64,000 bases of DNA from Cupriavidus phytohabitans (GTDB lineage: Bacteria > Pseudomonadota > Gammaproteobacteria > Burkholderiales > Burkholderiaceae). This document shows positions 16,845 to 24,950 of the stretch, one piece after another (positions within the stretch are counted from its first letter, which is position 1; each line of letters begins with the position of its first letter). Location: contig NZ_AUFE01000004.1 of assembly GCF_000426345.1 (NCBI RefSeq), positions 124,001 to 188,000 on the forward strand. Direction: 5' to 3'. Under the pieces are notes generated by a model, which was not told the DNA's origin, made no database searches, and saw nothing but the letters and a program-made list of their open reading frames with translations. The position numbers and the translations under genes are program-made.

Positions 16845-17240
16845 TCAGTCCCAGTGGCGGCCCGGACCGCGGTGATCGTGGTGCCCGTCATGGCGACGGG
16901 CCCATTCGCGCTCGCGCCATTCGCGGCGAGCCTCACGGTATTCTGCGCGGTGATAGCCGGGGTGGTAGTCAGCCCGATAGTCGGGGCGATAGTCGGGACG
17001 ATAGCGCACCGGCACCGGGGCGACCACCACCGGGCGCGCCGGGGCATAGGCGACGGGGGCAGGGGCATACGCAACCGGCGCCGGCGCGTAGACGGGGGCC
17101 GGGCGGTAGACCGGCGCGGGCTCGGCCACCACGACGGCGGGCGCCCCGATATTGATACCGACGCTGACGCCGGCATGGGCCGCGGCGCTCGCCGCCAGCA
17201 ATGCACCGCCTGCTACTGCCATTGCTAGGATTCGTTTCAT
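16845..17240 (-). CDS. Exported Pro/Ala/Val- and Tyr/Arg-rich protein
   Basis: A 131-residue secreted protein: signal peptide MKRILAMAVAGGALLAASAAAHA, then a Val/Pro-rich segment with repeated APVYAPAPVAYAPAPVAYA, then YRPDYRPDYRADY repeats and a basic His/Arg-rich tail. Small proteins of this kind are common in Burkholderiales and have no known function. The ATG of MKRILAM is preferred because it begins the signal peptide; an ATG nine codons earlier is open. The repeats occur at DNA level as well (for example GATAGTCGGGGC-like units around 16976-17000). Confidence 0.72.
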   Translation of the reverse strand: MKRILAMAVAGGALLAASAAAHAGVSVGINIGAPAVVVAEPAPVYRPAPVYAPAPVAYAPAPVAYAPARPVVVAPVPVRYRPDYRPDYRADYHPGYHRAEYREARREWREREWARRHDGHHDHRGPGRHWD

Positions 17241-17426
17241 GGCTGCCTCCCAAGGGGCGTTGGACATGGGCTCACTGTAGGGGCAGGGTCCGTAATATTG
17301 GGCGCTCGAAGTGTTGCAAGTGTGACGTGGTGTAACCTGTCCACGAACCCCCCGCCGCCCCGCCGCCGCCCACCAATCCGCGCCCCTGTATCATGCAGCC
17401 TCGCAGTCCTTTGCCCCGTGTTGCCC

Positions 17427-17828
17427 ATGCGCCGTACCGTCCTGCCCGCAGCGTCCGCCCTTGCCTTGTCCATCCTCGCCGCGATGTTCGCCGCAATCCC
17501 CGCCCTGGCGCGTGCCGAGCCTGACCTGCAGGCCGGCAAGGCACTGTTTGCCACGCGCTGTGCGTCGTGCCACTACGTTGGCCGCAATGCGCGCGGCGCG
17601 TTCGGGCCGCAGTTGAACGGCATCTTCGGGCGCCAGGCGGGCACCACCACTGATTTCCAGTATTCGGAAGCGATGCGCGCATCCAGGGTGGTGTGGTCGC
17701 ACGACACGTTGAGCGCCTTCCTGCGTGCTCCGGCCAAGGTCGTACCGGGCACGAAGATGCGGTTCTGGGGCCTGGGCAACGACAAGCAGATCGAAGACCT
17801 GCTCGGCTACCTGCAGACCTTCCGCTAA
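17427..17828 (+). CDS. Class I cytochrome c
   Basis: A 133-residue periplasmic cytochrome c with signal peptide (MRRTVLPAASALALSILAAM, cleavage after ARA). The heme site is CASCH, and the Met ligand is in PGTKMRFWGL, the same PGTKM position used in cytochrome c2-type proteins. GPQLNGIFGRQAG after the heme site also fits that family. It is monocistronic, converging on soxR. The partner is unknown; electron delivery to periplasmic reductases such as NirS is possible but not shown. Confidence 0.9.
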   Translation: MRRTVLPAASALALSILAAMFAAIPALARAEPDLQAGKALFATRCASCHYVGRNARGAFGPQLNGIFGRQAGTTTDFQYSEAMRASRVVWSHDTLSAFLRAPAKVVPGTKMRFWGLGNDKQIEDLLGYLQTFR

Positions 17829-17837
17829 GGCGTTCGC

Positions 17838-18368
17838 TTACAAGGCGTTCGCCTGTCCCTGCTCGCCGGGGAAATGCGGCCCCGGCCCTGCTCCGGCCAG
17901 CGCATCCTGCGGATTGCGCAGCGGGCACGCCTTCAGCGACAAACAGCCGCACCCGATGCAGCCATCGAGCTGGTCGCGCAGCAGCGTCAGCGTGCGGATG
18001 CGCTCATCCAGGTCATCGCGCCAGCTGGCCGACAGCCGCCGCCAGTCCGCCACCGTCGGCGCGCGCCCGTCGGGCAGCTTCTGCATCGCCGCCGCGATCA
18101 CCGCCAGCGGCAGCCCCATGCGCTGCGCCACGCGGATCACCGCCAGCCGCCGCAGCACGGCGCGCGCATAGCGGCGCTGGTTGCCGCCGCTGCGCGTGCT
18201 GGCGATCAATCCACGCGATTCATAAAAATGCAGCGCCGAAACCGCGATGCCGGTGCGTTCGGCCACCTGGCCGACCGACAGCAGTTCTTCGGCAGGTCCT
18301 GGCCGGCGCCGGCGCGGCGCATCTGCCGTGGCAGGCGCGGGGGGAACAGGTCTGGAAGTCTTGGGCAT
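17838..18368 (-). CDS. soxR: Redox-sensing MerR regulator SoxR
   Basis: A 176-residue MerR-family protein. The N-terminal winged helix ([27 protein letters not shown]) and a dimerisation helix lead to the [2Fe-2S] motif [17 protein letters not shown], that is C-x2-C-x-C-x5-C, diagnostic of SoxR. Oxidation of the cluster by redox-cycling compounds turns on target promoters. There are about 30 extra N-terminal residues compared with E. coli SoxR. It is divergent from a RidA-family gene, and the shared region carries a SoxR box inside a promoter with a 19-base spacer, so that gene is the likely target. Confidence 0.95.
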   Translation of the reverse strand: MPKTSRPVPPAPATADAPRRRRPGPAEELLSVGQVAERTGIAVSALHFYESRGLIASTRSGGNQRRYARAVLRRLAVIRVAQRMGLPLAVIAAAMQKLPDGRAPTVADWRRLSASWRDDLDERIRTLTLLRDQLDGCIGCGCLSLKACPLRNPQDALAGAGPGPHFPGEQGQANAL

Positions 18369-18419
18369 GGCTGGTAGCGGGCGGCGGCGGGAATGCCCAT
18401 GCTACCACCATGGCCGCGC

Positions 18420-18450
18420 TTGACCTTAACCTAACTTGAGGTTTGATACT
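18420..18450 (+). promoter_or_regulatory. SoxR box in 19-base-spacer promoter
   Basis: A -35 hexamer TTGACC (18420-18425) and a -10 GATACT (18445-18450) are 19 bases apart, the overlong spacing that MerR-type activators correct. The spacer contains CCTTAACCTAACTTGAGG (18424-18441), matching 15 of 18 positions of the E. coli SoxR box. It points toward the RidA-family gene, whose ATG is 38 bases downstream. Confidence 0.88.
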
Positions 18451-18488
18451 TGCGGCTCCATTGTTCGCCTTCGCTCAACACAGAGTTG

Positions 18489-18923
18489 ATGACCATGCTG
18501 ACGCTTGCCCGCTCCAATGCTTCGCTGAACCTGATCAATCCCGCCGCGCTGTATGACCCGCGTCCCAACGGCTATTCGCACGTGGCGGTGGTGGAAGGTC
18601 CCGCCCGCATCGTCTTTGTGGCCGGGCAGGGCGGCGAGGATGCCGCCGGCTGCCTGGCGGCGGATTTCCCGCGGCAGGTGGCGCGGGCCATGCAGAACCT
18701 GCGCATTGCGCTGCAGGCCGCGGGCGCCGACGTGGGCGATGTCGCCAAGCTCACGGTGCTGGTGGTCGACCACTCGCACGACCGCCTGCGCACCTTCGGC
18801 GCCGCGCTGCGCGAGATGTGGGGCGACCGGCCGGCGCCGGCCTGCACGCTGATCCCGGTGCCGCGGCTGGCCCTCGACAACATGCTGTTCGAGATCGAAG
18901 CCACCGCGGTGCTGCCCGGCTGA
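18489..18923 (+). CDS. RidA/YjgF family protein
   Basis: A 144-residue protein of the RidA (YjgF/YER057c/UK114) family, which hydrolyse reactive enamine or imine intermediates. The family signature near the C-terminus reads ACTLIPVPRLALDNMLFEIEATAV; many true RidA proteins have Arg plus Glu at the active site, and here the Arg of VPRL and the Glu of FEIEA are present. It starts at ATG 18489; the frame further up lacks a ribosome site. It is preceded by a SoxR-controlled promoter, so it is probably induced by redox-active compounds. RidA subfamily assignment is open. Confidence 0.88.
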   Translation: MTMLTLARSNASLNLINPAALYDPRPNGYSHVAVVEGPARIVFVAGQGGEDAAGCLAADFPRQVARAMQNLRIALQAAGADVGDVAKLTVLVVDHSHDRLRTFGAALREMWGDRPAPACTLIPVPRLALDNMLFEIEATAVLPG

Positions 18924-18948
18924 GCCGCGCGGGCAGCCGTCGCGTGCG

Positions 18949-19344
18949 TTACTGCTGCGGGCGCGGCGCCGCGCTGAAGGTCTTGTTGATGATCTTCCAC
19001 GCGCCGTCGATCTGCAGCAGCGTCATGTAGTCGGTAAAGACCACGTCCGGATGCTCCAGCACGACCTTGGCCTCGCCGGCATTGCCGACCACGTCGAACT
19101 GGGTGATGAAGCGCCGGCGCTGCGCTTCGTCGGCCGGCGGATGGCCGGGGCAGCGCGCGGCGACAAAGTCTTCCACCGTCAGCGAATGCAGCTTGCCGTC
19201 GCGGAACGAGACGATGCGGGCGTCGGCATGGAAGGCGCGGCGCATCACCTCGGGGTTGCCGGTCGCGTGGCCCTGCAGGTAGTCCTCGATCGGGGCCAGC
19301 GCGGCCGTGTGGCGGGACGTCAGGCCGGTTGCACTGTAAGTCAT
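18949..19344 (-). CDS. NTF2-like (SnoaL-type) protein
   Basis: A 131-residue protein with the cone-shaped NTF2 fold pattern (IEDYLQGHATGNPEVMRRAFHADARIVSF at the front and GAWKIINKTFSA at the back), as in the putative lumazine-binding/nuclear transport factor 2 family. The ligand or reaction is unknown. The ATG at 19344 has GGAGGAG immediately upstream. It converges on the RidA-family gene and is 121 bases from the end of the next LysR gene. Confidence 0.8.
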   Translation of the reverse strand: MTYSATGLTSRHTAALAPIEDYLQGHATGNPEVMRRAFHADARIVSFRDGKLHSLTVEDFVAARCPGHPPADEAQRRRFITQFDVVGNAGEAKVVLEHPDVVFTDYMTLLQIDGAWKIINKTFSAAPRPQQ

Positions 19345-19464
19345 GGTCTCCTCCAAGACTGAGGCGGCGGGGAAAGCACCCGGCCGCTACGTTGAAAGCG
19401 TTGATTGTATTCCAGTTTTGTATGCAAAATGGCGTCGTCGCGTCGCGTCGTCAAGTTACGCCTG

Positions 19465-20358
19465 TCACAGTGACGCCACGATCTGCTCCCGCAGCCAGCG
19501 ATGTGCCGGGTCGCGATGCACGCGCTCATGCCACAACATCGACATCTCGTAGCCTGGCACATCAACGGGCGGCTCAACCACGCGCAGTGCCGGCGCATCG
19601 CGCACCAGCCGCTCCGGCACCATCGCCACCAGGTCGGTGCTCGCCAGCACGGCGGTGACAAAGAGGAAGTGTGGCACCGACAGCACTACGCGGCGCTGCA
19701 TGCCGGCCAGCGTCAGCGCCTCGTCGGTGACGCCGGAGAAGCCGCCGCCGTCGGGCGACACCATCACATGCTCCAGCGCGCAGAACTGCGCCAGCGTCGG
19801 CCGCCGCTTCAGCCGCGGATGCCCGGCGCGGCCTGCCAGCACATAGCGCTCGGTGAACAGTGCGCGCCGATGCAACGCGGGCGGTGAGCCTTCGGTCGTG
19901 TGGAAAGCCAGGTCCAGCTCGCCCTGCTCGCACTGGCGGGCGATGCGCGACGGCACCATCTCCAGCACCGCCAGCCGCGCGCCTGGCGCAGCGCGGCGCA
20001 GCGCCTGCATGGCCGGCAGCACGATGGTTGATTCGCCATAGTCGGTTGCCGCCACGCGCCAGGTATGCGTGGACGCGGCGGGATCGAACGGGCTGTCGGG
20101 CGACACCGCGTGCTCCAGCGCGGACAGCGCTTCGCGCAGCGGCTCGCGCAGGGACTCGGCCTTGGCCGTCGGCCGCATGCCGCGCGGTCCGGGCAGCAGC
20201 AACGGATCGCCGAAGTAGTCGCGCAGCTTGGCCAGGTGGACGCTCACTGATGGCTGCGAGAAGTGCAGGCGTTGCGCGGCGCGGGTCACGTTGTGCTCGG
20301 ACAGCAGCACGTCCAGCGTGACCAGCAGGTTGAGGTCGAGCCGCCTGAGATTAGTCAT
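19465..20358 (-). CDS. LysR-family transcriptional regulator
   Basis: A 297-residue LTTR (RRLDLNLLVTLDVLLSEHNVTRAAQRLHFSQPSVSVHLAKLRDYFGDPLLL). The opening resembles the NodD/LinR-type branch. It is divergent from a quinone reductase gene, and the 98-base gap holds an 8-base inverted repeat suited to an LTTR. It therefore probably controls that reductase in response to a quinone or aromatic compound; this is inference from position. Confidence 0.9.
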   Translation of the reverse strand: MTNLRRLDLNLLVTLDVLLSEHNVTRAAQRLHFSQPSVSVHLAKLRDYFGDPLLLPGPRGMRPTAKAESLREPLREALSALEHAVSPDSPFDPAASTHTWRVAATDYGESTIVLPAMQALRRAAPGARLAVLEMVPSRIARQCEQGELDLAFHTTEGSPPALHRRALFTERYVLAGRAGHPRLKRRPTLAQFCALEHVMVSPDGGGFSGVTDEALTLAGMQRRVVLSVPHFLFVTAVLASTDLVAMVPERLVRDAPALRVVEPPVDVPGYEMSMLWHERVHRDPAHRWLREQIVASL

Positions 20359-20371
20359 GACAATACCTGTG

Positions 20372-20395
20372 ATATTGGATATTCATTTCCAATAT
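20372..20395. promoter_or_regulatory. LysR-type operator palindrome
   Basis: ATATTGGA (20372-20379) and TCCAATAT (20388-20395) are exact 8-base inverted arms with an 8-base spacer, between the divergent LysR and quinone reductase genes. An A/T-rich dyad of this size at this place is typical for LTTR binding. Confidence 0.75.
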
Positions 20396-20456
20396 ACCGT
20401 GCGGCGGCCTAAGCTGGCTTCTCCCTGATCAATGCTTACGCAAGGAAGCCGCTGTC

Positions 20457-21233
20457 ATGAACGTTCTGATTGTCTATTCCCACCCCGAACCCACTTCGCT
20501 CAACGGCGCCATCCGCGATTACGCGGTGCAGCGGCTGAGCGATGCCGGCCACCAGGTCCAGGTGTCCGACCTGTACGCGATGCAATGGAAAGCCCAGCTC
20601 GATGCCGCCGACAGCAAGGCGCGCCGCGGCGACGCGCCGTTCCATCCGTCGCTTGATTCAAAGCATGCGTTCGAGAACGGCCTGCAAAGCGACGACATTG
20701 CGCGCGAGCAGGACAAGCTGCGCTGGGCCGATACGGTGATCCTGCAATTCCCGCTGTGGTGGTTCTCGATGCCGGCGATCCTGAAAGGCTGGATCGAGCG
20801 TGTCTACGCCTATGGCTTCGCCTACGGCGTGGGCGAGTACTCGGACGAACGCTGGGGCGACCGCTACGGAGAGGGCATGCTCGCCGGCAAGCGCGCCATG
20901 CTGGTCGTCACCACAGGCGGCTGGGAATCGCACTACAGCGCGCGCGGCATCAACGGGCCGATCGACGACGTCCTGTTCCCGATCCAGCACGGCATCCTGT
21001 ACTACCCCGGCTTCGACGTGCTGCCGCCGTACGTGGTGTACCGGACCAGCCGGGTCGATGACGGGCGCTTCGCCGCGATCCGCGAAGAACTGGGGCAGCG
21101 CCTCGATACGCTGGCGACCACGGCGCCGATTGCGTTCCGGCCGCAGAACGCCGGCGACTATCGGATTCCGGCGCTGACGCTGCGCGAAGACGTGGCACCC
21201 GGCCTGGCAGGATTTGCCGCGCACGTCGCATAA
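20457..21233 (+). CDS. NAD(P)H quinone oxidoreductase, flavodoxin fold
   Basis: A 258-residue flavoprotein of the NQO1/KefF/MdaB family. MNVLIVYSHPEPTSLNGAI is the phosphate-binding first loop, and LQFPLWWFSMPAILKGWIERVYAYGFAYG is the family signature of the flavin site. It would reduce quinones by two electrons with NAD(P)H in the cytoplasm, avoiding semiquinone radicals. The C-terminal extension after about residue 200 is longer than in MdaB. It is controlled presumably by the divergent LysR regulator. Confidence 0.9.
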   Translation: MNVLIVYSHPEPTSLNGAIRDYAVQRLSDAGHQVQVSDLYAMQWKAQLDAADSKARRGDAPFHPSLDSKHAFENGLQSDDIAREQDKLRWADTVILQFPLWWFSMPAILKGWIERVYAYGFAYGVGEYSDERWGDRYGEGMLAGKRAMLVVTTGGWESHYSARGINGPIDDVLFPIQHGILYYPGFDVLPPYVVYRTSRVDDGRFAAIREELGQRLDTLATTAPIAFRPQNAGDYRIPALTLREDVAPGLAGFAAHVA

Positions 21234-21270
21234 GCCGCGCGCTGCAACGGCAGGCAGGCGCCTGCCTCCA

Positions 21271-22257
21271 TCATTCCGCGCGGATATCCGCGCGCGCTGC
21301 CACCGCGCGCATCTCCGGCAGCTCCTTCTCGACCCGCGCCCGCACCGCGGCGCCATTGCCGTAGGCCGGCGTCAGCGCCAGCTCGACCATGCGCGCGCGC
21401 GTGGCGGGCGCATTGGCGACTTCGGCTAGCGCCTTCTCCAGCTTCTGCTGCACCGGAGCGGGCAGTCCCGCCGGCGCCAGCAGCGCGAACCACGTGCCCA
21501 TCTGGAAGCCGGGGTAGCCGCTTTCCGCCACCGTTGGCACCTGCGGCAGCGCCGGCAGCCGCTGCGGCGACAGCACCGCCACCGGCCGGATCTTGCCGCC
21601 CTTGATCAGCGGCAGGCTGGCCACCACGGTATCGACCGCCACCTGCACCTGCCCGCCGGTGAGCGCGGTCAGGCTCGGCGCGCTGCCATTGAAGGGCACG
21701 TGGACCATGCGGATGCCGGTGGCGGACTTGAGCATCTCGCCGCCGAAATGCACCGACGAACCCGTGCCGAACGAGCCATAGGAGAACTTGTCGGGATGGG
21801 CTTTGGCCTGCGTCACCAGGTCTTTCAGCGAGTTGACCTGCGCATCGGGATTGGCAACCAGCACAAGGCTCATGTCGGCGACCAGGCCCAGCGGCGTGAA
21901 GCTCTTGATCGGGTCGTAACCCAGGTGCTGCCGGATCGCCGGGTTCAGCGTCAGCGTGGTGCTGGCCGCCAGCAGCAGGGTGTAGCCGTCGGGCGCGGCC
22001 TTGGCGACCTGGTTGGCGCCGACCACCGTGCTGGCGCCGGGCTTGTTCTCGACCACCACCGGCTGGCCCAGCTTTTCGCCCAGGCCGACGGCGAGCAGCC
22101 GGCCCAGGAGGTCGGTGGCGCCGCCGGCGGCGAACGGCACCACCAGCCGCAGCGGGCGCTCGGGCCAGGCCGGCGCTTGCGCCATGGCAGGCGCCGTGGC
22201 CATTGCCGCGCTGAATGCGGCACAGGCGAGGAACAGCTTCGGGGGCATTGCGGTCAT
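21271..22257 (-). CDS. Bug-family (TctC) periplasmic binding protein
   Basis: About 328 residues: signal peptide (PKLFLACAAFSAAMATAPAMAQA) and the Bug/TctC solute-binding fold, with WPERPLRLVVPFAAGGATDLLGR, GANQVAKAAPDGYTLL and the usual YGSFGTGSS and NPAIRQHLGYDP segments. Bug proteins bind carboxylates or other small metabolites in the periplasm. Most are orphans without their transporter, as here. It lies downstream of an amidase on the same strand, which suggests the ligand may be an amide or its acid. The ATG is MTAMPPK; either of two close Met codons is possible. Confidence 0.9.
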   Translation of the reverse strand: MTAMPPKLFLACAAFSAAMATAPAMAQAPAWPERPLRLVVPFAAGGATDLLGRLLAVGLGEKLGQPVVVENKPGASTVVGANQVAKAAPDGYTLLLAASTTLTLNPAIRQHLGYDPIKSFTPLGLVADMSLVLVANPDAQVNSLKDLVTQAKAHPDKFSYGSFGTGSSVHFGGEMLKSATGIRMVHVPFNGSAPSLTALTGGQVQVAVDTVVASLPLIKGGKIRPVAVLSPQRLPALPQVPTVAESGYPGFQMGTWFALLAPAGLPAPVQQKLEKALAEVANAPATRARMVELALTPAYGNGAAVRARVEKELPEMRAVAARADIRAE

Positions 22258-22360
22258 CGGGATCACTCCTGCCGGCAGTTATGGAAAAGCGAAGCGTGGG
22301 GCGCCGGCCCGAACCGGATCGGGCCGCGTGGTGTCGTTGTGGTTGCTCGTGAGTGCCGTA

Positions 22361-23869
22361 TCAGGTGGCCTGGTCCAGCCACGGGCTGCGCACGCGCGAG
22401 AAGCCGCCGGCCTGGTCGTAGGCGTGGCCCAGCTGCAGCACCGCCGCGTCGGCCTGCGCCGGCCCGATGATCTGGATGCCCGCGGGCAGCCCCTGCAGCC
22501 CCTGCGGGCCAAAGCCGGCGGGCGCGGCCAGCGCCGGCAGCCCGGCCATGGTGGCCGGCACCACGACCTGCATCCAGCGGTGGTAGGTGTCCATGTCGCG
22601 GCCGCCGACGGTGCGCGGCCAGTCCCATCCGGCGTCGAACGGGAACACCTGCGCGGCCGGCAGCACGAGGTAGTCGAAGCGCTCGAACAGCACGCGCAGC
22701 GCCTGGTACCACGCGCTGCGCTCGCACAGGGCTTCATAGACGCGCGTGCCGGGAAGCGCCAGGCCGCGCTCGATTTCCCAGGCTGCCTCGGGCTTGAGCA
22801 ATGCGCGCGTGGCCGGGTCGCGGTACAGCGCGGCATTCGCGCCTGCCACCGAGAAGCTGCGCAGGTCTATCCACGCATGCCACAGGCGCTCCAGCTCGAA
22901 ATCCGGCAGTGCGGCGTCGACGTCGCAGCCGAGCGCGCGAAAGTGGTCCAGCGCCTGCTCGCAGGTTTCGAGCACGCCGGGCTCGGTCGGCAAGTGGCCG
23001 CCCAGGTCGCCAAGCCAGCCCACGCGCACACCTTTCCAGTCGCGCGCGGGCGGCAGCGTGAAGGAGCCGGGCGCTTCGGCGCGGCGCGTCAGCGGCATGC
23101 GCGCATCGAAGCCGGCCTGCACCGACAGCAGCAGCGCCAGGTCGGGCACGTTGCGCGCCATCGGCCCGGCCACGCTGAACTGCTGGAAGAAGACCTCGTC
23201 GGCGGGGCCGTGCGGCACGCAGCCGACCGAGGTGCGCAGCCCGTACACCTGGTTGAACGCCGCGGGCGTGCGCAGCGAGCCCATCATGTCCGATCCATCC
23301 GCCACCGGCAGCATGTGCAGCGCCACGGCCACCGCGGCGCCGCCGGAGCTGCCGCCAGCCGAGCGCGCCGGGTCGAAGGCATTGCGGGTGGTGCCGTAGA
23401 CGGGGTTGTAGGTATGGCCGCCCAGGCCGAACTCAGGGGAGTTGGTGCGGCCGATAAAGACCGAGCCCGCGGCGCGCATGCGCTCGAAGATTGCCGCATC
23501 GCTCTGGCTGACCTGCCCGGCAAAGATCGGCGAGCCCTTGGTGGTGACCATGCCCGCCGCCGGGCTGATGTCCTTGGGCGCTTGCGGAAAGCCGTGCAGC
23601 GGGCCGCGGCTGTGGCCGCGCGCCAGTTCGGTGTCGAGCGCTTGCGCCTGGGCGCGCACCGCATCGCGGTCGGCCGGCGCGACGATGGCATTGACGCGCG
23701 GGTTGTGGCGGTCGACCTGGCCGAGGAAGGCCTCCAGCACCTCCACGCAGGAGACCGCGCGGGCATGGATGGCGCGCGACAGGGCGACGGCATCGAGTTC
23801 GGTGATCGGGTCGGTGGAAAGCACGGTGGAAGGCGTTGTGGAAGGCGCGGTGGAAGGCATATTCGCCAT
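22361..23869 (-). CDS. Amidase signature family enzyme
   Basis: A 502-residue amidase of the GatA/AmiE-signature type. The catalytic triad pattern is visible: Lys in QAPKDIS, cis-Ser in DGSDMMGSLRTPAA and the nucleophile Ser in AGGSSGGAAVAVA. It would hydrolyse a carboxamide to acid and ammonia; the substrate is unknown. No signal peptide. The N-terminus carries PST repeats (PSTAPSTTPSTVLST) encoded by four 12-base units, probably slippage-derived. It is upstream of the Bug gene by about 100 bases and divergent from a LysR gene that likely controls both. Confidence 0.9.
   Translation of the reverse strand: MANMPSTAPSTTPSTVLSTDPITELDAVALSRAIHARAVSCVEVLEAFLGQVDRHNPRVNAIVAPADRDAVRAQAQALDTELARGHSRGPLHGFPQAPKDISPAAGMVTTKGSPIFAGQVSQSDAAIFERMRAAGSVFIGRTNSPEFGLGGHTYNPVYGTTRNAFDPARSAGGSSGGAAVAVALHMLPVADGSDMMGSLRTPAAFNQVYGLRTSVGCVPHGPADEVFFQQFSVAGPMARNVPDLALLLSVQAGFDARMPLTRRAEAPGSFTLPPARDWKGVRVGWLGDLGGHLPTEPGVLETCEQALDHFRALGCDVDAALPDFELERLWHAWIDLRSFSVAGANAALYRDPATRALLKPEAAWEIERGLALPGTRVYEALCERSAWYQALRVLFERFDYLVLPAAQVFPFDAGWDWPRTVGGRDMDTYHRWMQVVVPATMAGLPALAAPAGFGPQGLQGLPAGIQIIGPAQADAAVLQLGHAYDQAGGFSRVRSPWLDQAT
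23812..23859. repeat. Four 12-base tandem repeats in amidase start
   Basis: Units CGGTGGAAAGCA, CGGTGGAAGGCG, TTGTGGAAGGCG and CGGTGGAAGGCA lie head to tail and encode (minus strand) the P-S-T-x repeats at the amidase N-terminus. Copy number changes would alter length in frame. Confidence 0.85.
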
Positions 23870-23925
23870 GGGTTCTCCCGGTGTCTCCTGTGGTGTCGGG
23901 AAAAAGCATACGGGCGCGGCGGGGC

Positions 23926-23965
23926 TTTACGCAATCGATGATTTTTTCAAATATCCTTGCGTAAA
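23926..23965. promoter_or_regulatory. LysR-type operator, divergent amidase/LysR
   Basis: TTTACGCAA (23926-23934) and TTGCGTAAA (23957-23965) are exact 9-base inverted arms separated by 22 bases. A third half (AAACGCAA) follows at about 23964-23971. They lie between the amidase start (23869) and the LysR start (24014). Confidence 0.78.
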
Positions 23966-24013
23966 ACGCAAAGCAGCGGAGCGCTGCACCGCCGCAATCC
24001 AGGGAGCCGCCCC

Positions 24014-24937
24014 ATGCTGTCGCACCGCCTGCAGGACACTTCGCTGCGCTACTTCCTGGAGGTAGTGCGCAGCGGCTCGCTGACCGAGGCGGCGCAGCGC
24101 CTGAGCGTGACCGTGTCGGCGGTGAGCCGTCAGGTGGCGGCACTGGAGGCGCTGCTGGGCGTGCCGCTGTTCGACCGGCGCCCGCGCGGCATGGTCGCCA
24201 GCGCGGCCGGCGAACTGCTCGCCGCTTATGCGCTGCGCGGCGCCCTGGAAGCGGACCGCGTGGTGGCGGAGATCGCCGCGCTGCAGGGACTGCGCCGTGG
24301 CCGCGTGCGCGTGGCCAGTTCCGCCGGGTTTGCCATCGAGTTCCTGCCGCGCATCATTGCCGAGTTCCGCCAGCGCTATCCGGGGCTGCAATTCCATGTG
24401 CGCGTGGCGGCGCCGGCGGAGGTGACCGGCATCGTGCTGCATGGCGACGCGGACATCGGCATCACCTACAGCCGCGCGGCCGAGCAAGGCATCCGCATCG
24501 AGCATCGCCAGCCCGCGCCGGTCATCGCCATCATGCCGCCCGACCACCCGCTGGCGCGCTTTCGCAGCATCACGCTGGCGCAGATGCAGCCGTACCCGCT
24601 GGCGCTGCCGGAAGGCGACAACACCGTGCGCCAGCTGTTCGACATTGCCTGCGGCGAGCGCGGCATCGTGTTCGAGCCGGTGCTGGTGACCAACCACTTC
24701 GAGACGCTGACCAGCTTCGTGCTGCACGGCGGCGGGCTGTCGATCTCGGGCGCGGTGACCGTAGGCGACCGCCTGCGGCGCGGCGAACTGCATGCCGCGG
24801 CCATCCGCGAGCGCGGCATGCGCAGCCGTGCGGTCGAATTGCAGACGCTGGCTGGCCGCACGTTGCCCGAGGGCGTGCGCGCCTTCCTGGGCTTCGCCCG
24901 GGAGCGCCTTGCGGCCGAGATGGGCGCGGCGGCCTGA
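24014..24937 (+). CDS. LysR-family transcriptional regulator
   Basis: A 307-residue LTTR (LRYFLEVVRSGSLTEAAQRLSVTVSAVSRQVAALEALLGVPLFDRR). The ATG used begins MLSHRLQDTSLRYF; earlier in-frame codons run into the operator palindrome. It is divergent from the amidase-Bug pair and probably regulates it through the TTTACGCAA palindrome. It converges on the exonuclease III gene. Confidence 0.9.
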   Translation: MLSHRLQDTSLRYFLEVVRSGSLTEAAQRLSVTVSAVSRQVAALEALLGVPLFDRRPRGMVASAAGELLAAYALRGALEADRVVAEIAALQGLRRGRVRVASSAGFAIEFLPRIIAEFRQRYPGLQFHVRVAAPAEVTGIVLHGDADIGITYSRAAEQGIRIEHRQPAPVIAIMPPDHPLARFRSITLAQMQPYPLALPEGDNTVRQLFDIACGERGIVFEPVLVTNHFETLTSFVLHGGGLSISGAVTVGDRLRRGELHAAAIRERGMRSRAVELQTLAGRTLPEGVRAFLGFARERLAAEMGAAA

Positions 24938-24950
24938 ATCCTAAGCTGGC

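Noticed and set aside
21252..21267. 16-base perfect palindrome AGGCAGGCGCCTGCCT between two convergent genes as terminator
   Set aside because: It has no loop and no T-tract on either strand, so termination is not supported.
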